19,163 bases of DNA from assembly GCA_045646465.1 (NCBI GenBank), contig JAZRKT010000073.1, positions 1 through 19,163 of the forward strand, in the 5' to 3' direction. The notes under the pieces are model-generated. The model saw only the letters and a program-made list of their open reading frames with translations. It was not told the DNA's origin and did no database searches. Below, piece by piece: positions 15,100 to 19,163 of the stretch; position 1 is the first letter of the stretch, and each line of letters starts with the position of its first letter. The position numbers were made by a program, and so were the translations under genes. Source of the DNA: UMGS1387 sp045646465 (lineage in GTDB: Bacteria; Bacillota; Clostridia; Oscillospirales; CAG-382).

Positions 15100-17457
15100 C
15101 TACTTTCGCCGCGGTGCGTCCCCCGCAACAACCTTCTGAAGCTGCTGTTCCTGAAGAGTGTAAAGCTTGTAGTAAACACCCTTCTGCTCCATAAGCTCCT
15201 TCGGTGTGCCGCACTCTGCAATTTCTCCGTGTTCTATTGCCATAATTCGGTTACAGTTTTTAAGGGTTGAAAGACGGTGTGCAATCGTTACGGTAGTTTT
15301 TCCCTTAATAAGCTCATCAATTGCCTTGCTTATAAGGCGCTCTGTTTTAGTGTCCATTGCAGCAGTTGCTTCGTCAAGTATAAGTATTTTGGGCGACAGC
15401 AACAGGGCGCGAGCTATTGAAATTCTCTGCTTTTCTCCGCCCGACAGTGAACGGGAGCCGCCTCCCACCACCGTTTCATAGCCTTCGGGAAGGTTCATAA
15501 TAAAGTCGTGGGCATTTGCCGCTTTTGCCGCCTCAATTATTTCACCAAGGGTTGCATCGGGACGGGCGTAGCGTATGTTATCTGCTATACTTGCGTTAAA
15601 CAGGTATATTTCCTGGGACACTATTGCCACATTTTTACGCAGCATCGTAAGGTCTATATCCTTGACGTTTGTTCCGTCAATGGAAACACAGCCACTTATT
15701 ACGTCATACATTCTTGTAATTAGATTTGCCACGGTGCTCTTTCCGCTTCCCGTATGTCCCACGATGCCTATATGCTCGCCTGGCTGTATCTTAAAAGAAA
15801 CATCCTTAAGAATGGGACGGTTAGGGCTATAGTGGAAGGACACGTTTTTAAACTCAATTTCGCCCTTGATTTCATAAGGCACAATGGCCTCGTTGCTATT
15901 TGCAATTTCGGAAACAGCATCCACCGTTTCAAACATTCTGTCCCCTGCATTGAGAACGTCCGTTATAGTATTGGTAAAGTTTGTGAAAAATTCAAGAGGG
16001 CCAAAAATCATACCTATATAGCCAAGATAGGTTGTCAGCTCACCGTAGGTCATATGTCCGCCCATTACCTGTATGCCTCCGAATCCCCAGATAGCTTGGC
16101 TTGAAAGACCAATAAGCAGCGATACTACGGGGAAAATGCATATTGCTATAAGGTTGGTTTTAAGATTTGCATCGTAAAGCTTTGTGGAGTAGCCGCGAAA
16201 CCGATTTGTTTCCTCAACTTCCTTGGAAAACGCCTTGATTACGCGAATACCGTTAAGCGAGTCACCCAGCATTGCATTAAGTGCACTTGAGCGTCTGAAC
16301 TGCTTTGAAAAGCTTCTCCACAGCTTAGGAAGCATAAACTTAAATATTGCCACAATTATGGGCACGGGTATAAACACAACAAGTGTCAGCGTTACATTTA
16401 TGGAGAACAGCAATATTGCAATGCCGATAAACTTCACTAAATTAAGAATAAAGTAAGGCATACCACCTGTGAAAAAGTTTCTGATTTTATCGGCGTCGTA
16501 GTTTACTCTTGTCATTAGGCGTCCCGTGGGATGCTTATTGAAAAAGGCAATTGACTGACGGCACATTGCCGCAAAAACCTCGTTTTTCATTCGCTTGGTC
16601 ACATTTGCCGCAAGTCTGTCAATTGTTCTGTCAAAGAGAATTATAAACAGCTGTATCAGCACTTCAACAAGCACAATAAGTCCCACAACAATAAAGACAT
16701 ATTTAACCTCGTGAAGCTGACCGAGCACACGTCCTGCGTTATTTACGCCTGGCTGTGTAATTACCTGGTCGAACAGTATCCGTCCGCTGATCGCGGGAAT
16801 TGCAAGCTGAAGCAAAGAAAAGGCAACAAGTGCAAGCATAGAAATTGAAAAAGCCTTTTTATAGTACCAGAAATAGCCCATAAGTCTTGCAAAGGTGCCC
16901 TTTTTATTGGTGCAGTCCTTACAGATTTTCCGCTGTTGGTCTTCATAGACCTTACCGCACTTTGGGCACTTCTGATTAAACTGCTCGAAGATGCCGTCGT
17001 CGTCCTTGACATCCTCATCCTTCAGAAGCTTATCGAAAATATTGCAAAAGGCAAGCAACTTTCTCTTTTTTGCGTTGGTACACTGTGCGCACACAACAGT
17101 ATCGCACGTCTTTATATGCTCCGAGAAGCACTTTTTAAAATCCTCGCCTCTTTCGTCGCACTCCTTTTTCCTGGGTGCCTCGCTTTTACCGTACACGCAA
17201 AGCAGGCGGTTTGTGGTTGTATAGTTATCGATATAAAGCTCGGCAATATTTCTGACATCAAGCTTTTTTAAATTTCCGTTCACAACATCGGCATAAACAA
17301 GGGTCTTTTTATCCTTTGTCACACACAGAAAATCCTGTGCAAAGTCACCATCTGCCGACATATCAAGCTCAAGGCACACAAGCACATCATCTATCGAAAA
17401 GCCATTATTTTCAAGCAATGCGCCTGCCTCATATGTCAGCTTATCAAGAGGAAGCAT
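15100..17457 (-). CDS. ABC exporter half-transporter with long N-terminal module and Cys-rich zinc-ribbon region
   Basis: 785 residues from the chosen start. Residues 1-~125 form a predicted cytosolic alpha/beta module (DFLCVTKDKKTLVYADV region 42-58 echoes the partner protein). A Cys-rich stretch (CAQC 123-126) is followed by a ribbon-like CPKC (164-167) and CKDC (179-182). Six transmembrane helices (~203-495) follow, then the ATPase: Walker A GHTGSGKS (567-574), Gln615, signature LSGGE (671-675), Walker B ILILDE (691-696) and His727. All catalytic residues are present. Start: ATG 17455-17457 with AAGGAG (17466-17471). The in-frame ATG at 17490 precedes or coincides with the predicted transcript start and lacks an SD. 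It is the first gene of the minus-strand cluster and probably forms a heterodimer with the half encoded at 11957-14164. The exported substrate cannot be read from sequence. Confidence 0.9.
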   Translation of the reverse strand: MLPLDKLTYEAGALLENNGFSIDDVLVCLELDMSADGDFAQDFLCVTKDKKTLVYADVVNGNLKKLDVRNIAELYIDNYTTTNRLLCVYGKSEAPRKKECDERGEDFKKCFSEHIKTCDTVVCAQCTNAKKRKLLAFCNIFDKLLKDEDVKDDDGIFEQFNQKCPKCGKVYEDQQRKICKDCTNKKGTFARLMGYFWYYKKAFSISMLALVAFSLLQLAIPAISGRILFDQVITQPGVNNAGRVLGQLHEVKYVFIVVGLIVLVEVLIQLFIILFDRTIDRLAANVTKRMKNEVFAAMCRQSIAFFNKHPTGRLMTRVNYDADKIRNFFTGGMPYFILNLVKFIGIAILLFSINVTLTLVVFIPVPIIVAIFKFMLPKLWRSFSKQFRRSSALNAMLGDSLNGIRVIKAFSKEVEETNRFRGYSTKLYDANLKTNLIAICIFPVVSLLIGLSSQAIWGFGGIQVMGGHMTYGELTTYLGYIGMIFGPLEFFTNFTNTITDVLNAGDRMFETVDAVSEIANSNEAIVPYEIKGEIEFKNVSFHYSPNRPILKDVSFKIQPGEHIGIVGHTGSGKSTVANLITRMYDVISGCVSIDGTNVKDIDLTMLRKNVAIVSQEIYLFNASIADNIRYARPDATLGEIIEAAKAANAHDFIMNLPEGYETVVGGGSRSLSGGEKQRISIARALLLSPKILILDEATAAMDTKTERLISKAIDELIKGKTTVTIAHRLSTLKNCNRIMAIEHGEIAECGTPKELMEQKGVYYKLYTLQEQQLQKVVAGDAPRRK

Positions 17458-17494
17458 ATTTCTCACTCCTTTTTGAGGTAGTTCTTTCACGTAC

Positions 17495-17522
17495 AGTATA
17501 CATTATTTTACATTTTTTTCAA
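17495..17522 (-). promoter_or_regulatory. Promoter of the ABC/DUF1854/ABC cluster
   Basis: On the minus strand the -35 is TTGAAA (17517-17522), the spacer is 16 nt, and the -10 is TATACT (17495-17500). The predicted start near 17488 leaves a ~30-nt leader with the AAGGAG site. Confidence 0.6.
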
Positions 17523-17573
17523 GTACTTTAAGTGATTTTTTAAGGATTTTTGATTGTTTTTTTGATTTTCTTT

Positions 17574-17633
17574 TTTTAGTTAGTTTATGCATGGGATTTG
17601 TCACTTTTCTTGAAAGAAAAGTGACAAAAAGAA
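17574..17633. repeat. Dispersed palindromic repeat, copy B (perfect 32-nt palindrome)
   Basis: Positions 17597-17628 are a perfect palindrome: left arm TTTGTCACTTTTCTT (17597-17611), GA centre, right arm its exact complement (17614-17628). The flanking TTTTAGTTAG (17574-17583) and AAAAAGAAC (17625-17633 region) match copy A at 14787-14848. Both copies have the same orientation relative to the minus-strand gene that follows each. Confidence 0.85.
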
Positions 17634-17697
17634 CATTATTTTGGCTACGCCGTTTGGGAATTTTTTAATTATATATCTGATATTGTTCTGAATATTG

Positions 17698-17716
17698 GCT
17701 TCCCATCGTGGGAAGC
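17698..17716. repeat. Short perfect hairpin
   Basis: GCTTCCC (17698-17704) pairs with GGGAAGC (17710-17716) around the 5-nt loop ATCGT. No T run follows on either strand, so a terminator role is not supported. Confidence 0.5.
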
Positions 17717-17855
17717 TGTCGGCAGAATAGAAACGTGTCGTTCTTTTAAGCCGAGTTTAACACACGAACAAAGATTTATTAAGCGATAAGTACTACTTCA
17801 ACCGCGATATGAAGTATATAAAAGAGATTTTTTAGGGATGTACCTTTAGTAGATA

Positions 17856-17877
17856 ATAGCTTGTACACACAAGCTAT
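17856..17877. repeat. Perfect 9-bp inverted repeat
   Basis: ATAGCTTGT (17856-17864) pairs with ACAAGCTAT (17869-17877) around the 4-nt loop ACAC. It lies 32 nt from the larger terminator-like hairpin at 17909-17952. Confidence 0.5.
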
Positions 17878-17908
17878 AAATCTGATTTCACAATCCAAAT
17901 AAAAAAGC

Positions 17909-17952
17909 AAAAACACCATTATGTAAAATCAACATTCACATATGGTGTTTTT
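17909..17952. terminator. Bidirectional terminator-like hairpin downstream of the acyltransferase gene
   Basis: An 11-bp stem (AAAAACACCAT 17909-17919 with ATGGTGTTTTT 17942-17952) is extended by an inner ATGT/ACAT pairing past a one-base bulge. The A/T symmetry gives a T run on either strand. It probably ends the minus-strand acyltransferase transcript, although it lies 200 nt past that stop. Confidence 0.7.
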
Positions 17953-17983
17953 AGTCTGTTGAAAAAGTATGTTTTATCTCACA

Positions 17984-18055
17984 TTTCCTGCGCTTTGTGA
18001 AGCATAAGTAGTTTCGCCGTCTGCGGACGACGACCAAAGACGCTGTCATTGGAAA
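17984..18055. other. Nested inverted-repeat segment, possible structured RNA or repeat remnant
   Basis: TTTCC near 17985 can pair with GGAAA near 18052. Inside this, GCGCTTTG (17990-17997) pairs with CAAAGaCGC (18035-18043) with one bulge, and CGTC/GACG (18018-18029) forms a tip hairpin. It lies 100-170 nt past the acyltransferase stop. The strand is undetermined, and the minus-strand reading is also open for about 20 codons. Confidence 0.35.
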
Positions 18056-18152
18056 TTGCAAGCGTTTAAAAAGGCTTGACCTAAACTTTTATAATGGTTT
18101 TGCTAATTAAAATTTGTTGAACAGTTATCAACCAAATTTTTGTGATAGTTCA

Positions 18153-19163
18153 TCATAGCGATATTCTTTTATTGCTATTTCTATGCAATTCTTTCTTCAA
18201 TGCATATGTTTTAGCAGGAAAAAAGAAGAAATCTAAAAATTTCACTTTCTTTGCAATTACCGCCGCTAATACCGAAAATGCTAATCCACAAGCAGTTCCC
18301 AAAATGACGTGAATCCACCACTGGGCTATATTCAAACGAAGCAAGATTATTCTTATTCCTGCAGTAAATATTGTATGTAATAAATATATTTGAAATGAAT
18401 ACTTATTTACGAAATTGAGAAAACCAGCTACAGGCTTATAGTTTTGGACCCTAGAAATAAACATAATACTTGAATATATTCCAAACAGTATCATTATTTC
18501 CTTTATGAATGGAGCTTCTATTTTGTTTAGTATAACAAAAACGACACCTGTTACTATATGCATTAACACAACTAACCATTTAGCCCAGCCAGGGAGTTTA
18601 GTGAGGCTTTTGAAATCTACAAATGTGCCGATTCCAAAAGCAAGAGCCGAATAAAATACCACATCCATACTTCCAAGCGGAATACCAAAAATCGGAGCTA
18701 TATAGCCTATTAAAACAACTATAAGCGTAATTTGCCAATTTTTTAATATCCCAGATAATACAGTCCAAATACAAAACAAAAAGAACAATGCGTACAAAAA
18801 CCAATATTGAGCAACAGGAGTTTTCCATACATAAAGAATATCCGAAACCGCAAAGCCGGTATTTGATTCTCCAACTAAACTGTTTATCAATATATAAACA
18901 ACTGAAAAAACTATATATGGAATACCAAGAGTGTAAAGCTTATGAAGTATAAATTTCCATTTGCTTTGTTTGCTTTTCCACTCTCCGGTAACCTTATACA
19001 CAACACCACTCAAAAATAGAAAAAGTGCAACATGAAAAGACCATATAAACTTTTCCATTCCCCAAAAAAACTCATGGATATCTATACCTGCAAGTCTTAT
19101 TCCCATAATAACATGACCGAACAAAACCAAAAAACAGGCATATCCTTTCAGTCTGTCAACAAG
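18153..19163 (-). CDS. Acyltransferase family 3 (OafA/YrhL-like) membrane protein, 5' end beyond window
   Basis: 336 residues are visible; the frame stays open to the right edge, so the true start is outside. The visible N-terminus LVDRLKGYACFLVLFGHV is the hallmark of acyltransferase-3 proteins: a (R)xDxLKG entry followed by the catalytic His (His17 of the visible part) in the first membrane helix. About ten hydrophobic helices follow, with FHVALFLFLSGVVYK near 49-63 (the conserved helix 2 FFxxSGF-like element) and a basic C-terminus (KKELHRNSNKR). Expected role: O-acetylation of cell-surface polysaccharide or another glycan on the membrane. The TTG at 19128-19130 is an internal codon, not a start. 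The sequence is visibly more AT-rich than the ABC genes beside it, which may reflect a different origin. Confidence 0.88.
   Translation of the reverse strand, partial: LVDRLKGYACFLVLFGHVIMGIRLAGIDIHEFFWGMEKFIWSFHVALFLFLSGVVYKVTGEWKSKQSKWKFILHKLYTLGIPYIVFSVVYILINSLVGESNTGFAVSDILYVWKTPVAQYWFLYALFFLFCIWTVLSGILKNWQITLIVVLIGYIAPIFGIPLGSMDVVFYSALAFGIGTFVDFKSLTKLPGWAKWLVVLMHIVTGVVFVILNKIEAPFIKEIMILFGIYSSIMFISRVQNYKPVAGFLNFVNKYSFQIYLLHTIFTAGIRIILLRLNIAQWWIHVILGTACGLAFSVLAAVIAKKVKFLDFFFFPAKTYALKKELHRNSNKRISL

Larger units (their letters stand above)
17523..18152. other. Long gene-free region between ABC cluster and acyltransferase gene
   Basis: No open frame with a start and SD is convincing here. 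It holds a poly-T/AT-rich stretch (17530-17577), palindromic repeat copy B (17574-17633), hairpins at 17698-17716 (GCTTCCC/GGGAAGC) and 17856-17877, a long terminator-like hairpin at 17909-17952, and a nested inverted-repeat segment at 17984-18055. Base composition swings strongly along it, suggesting accumulated repeat elements. Confidence 0.55.

Noticed and set aside
11957..17457. Multidrug (LmrA/BmrCD-type) exporter call for the ABC pair
   Set aside because: The N-terminal modules, zinc ribbons and DUF1854 partner are not part of that type; general ATPase similarity does not justify a drug-export label.
17458..17490. 11-residue longer ABC protein from ATG 17490
   Set aside because: It coincides with the predicted transcription start and has no SD; ATG 17457 has AAGGAG.
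18076..18095. TTGACC and TATAAT near each other as a promoter
   Set aside because: The spacing is only 8 nt, incompatible with a SigA promoter, and no plus-strand gene follows.
1..19163. CRISPR array or intact insertion sequence
   Set aside because: No regularly spaced direct repeats and no complete transposase frame with terminal inverted repeats were seen.

Overview
The window reads as a chromosomal segment of a low-to-moderate GC Gram-positive bacterium, most likely a gut-type clostridium (Oscillospiraceae/Ruminococcaceae-like; this placement is inference). Supporting signs are strong AGGAGG-type ribosome binding sites, SigA-type TTGACA/TATAAT promoters, an intrinsic terminator after many genes, a 446-residue Gram-positive type glucose-6-phosphate isomerase, a DacF-type D,D-carboxypeptidase, and an aldo/keto reductase with C-terminal ferredoxin motifs as seen in anaerobic Firmicutes. 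No rRNA, CRISPR array, prophage or intact insertion sequence is visible.

Layout, left to right. (1) 1-55 is the 3' part of tRNA-Gln(UUG), sharing a bidirectional terminator with a minus-strand 1-phosphofructokinase-family kinase (152-1042). (2) A minus-strand CapD/WbpM-type membrane nucleotide-sugar dehydratase (1223-3082) has a perfect consensus promoter that fixes its start at an internal GTG. Diverging from it on the plus strand are a DUF308 membrane protein and a 963-residue STAND-type NTPase of unknown role (3927-6818). (3) After about 500 bp of hairpin-rich, non-coding or decayed sequence come minus-strand pgi (7335-8675) and dacF (8791-9921), then a divergent plus-strand aldo/keto reductase with two 4Fe-4S motifs (10114-11226). 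(4) A small XRE repressor-like protein (11533-11775, minus). (5) A minus-strand cluster, 17457 to 11957: an ABC exporter half with an N-terminal extension and zinc ribbon, a 325-bp spacer with a palindromic repeat, a DUF1854 protein, and a second zinc-ribbon ABC exporter half. (6) A 695-bp gene-free region with repeats and hairpins, then an acyltransferase-3 membrane protein cut by the right edge.

Functionally, the kinase and Pgi belong to central sugar metabolism. CapD, DacF and the acyltransferase point to cell-surface polysaccharide and peptidoglycan work. The ABC/DUF1854/ABC cluster is the best candidate for an undescribed system: two catalytically complete exporter halves, each with an extra cytosolic N-terminal module and Zn ribbon, plus a small DUF1854 partner. 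The second candidate is the STAND NTPase. It has the nucleotide-binding architecture of MalT/NB-ARC proteins but no recognisable effector at either end.

Four genes (capD, pgi, aldo/keto reductase, first ABC gene) have upstream in-frame start codons. I rejected these because a promoter and/or a strong SD places the real start further in. Motif positions and cysteine counts were worked out by eye from the translation.
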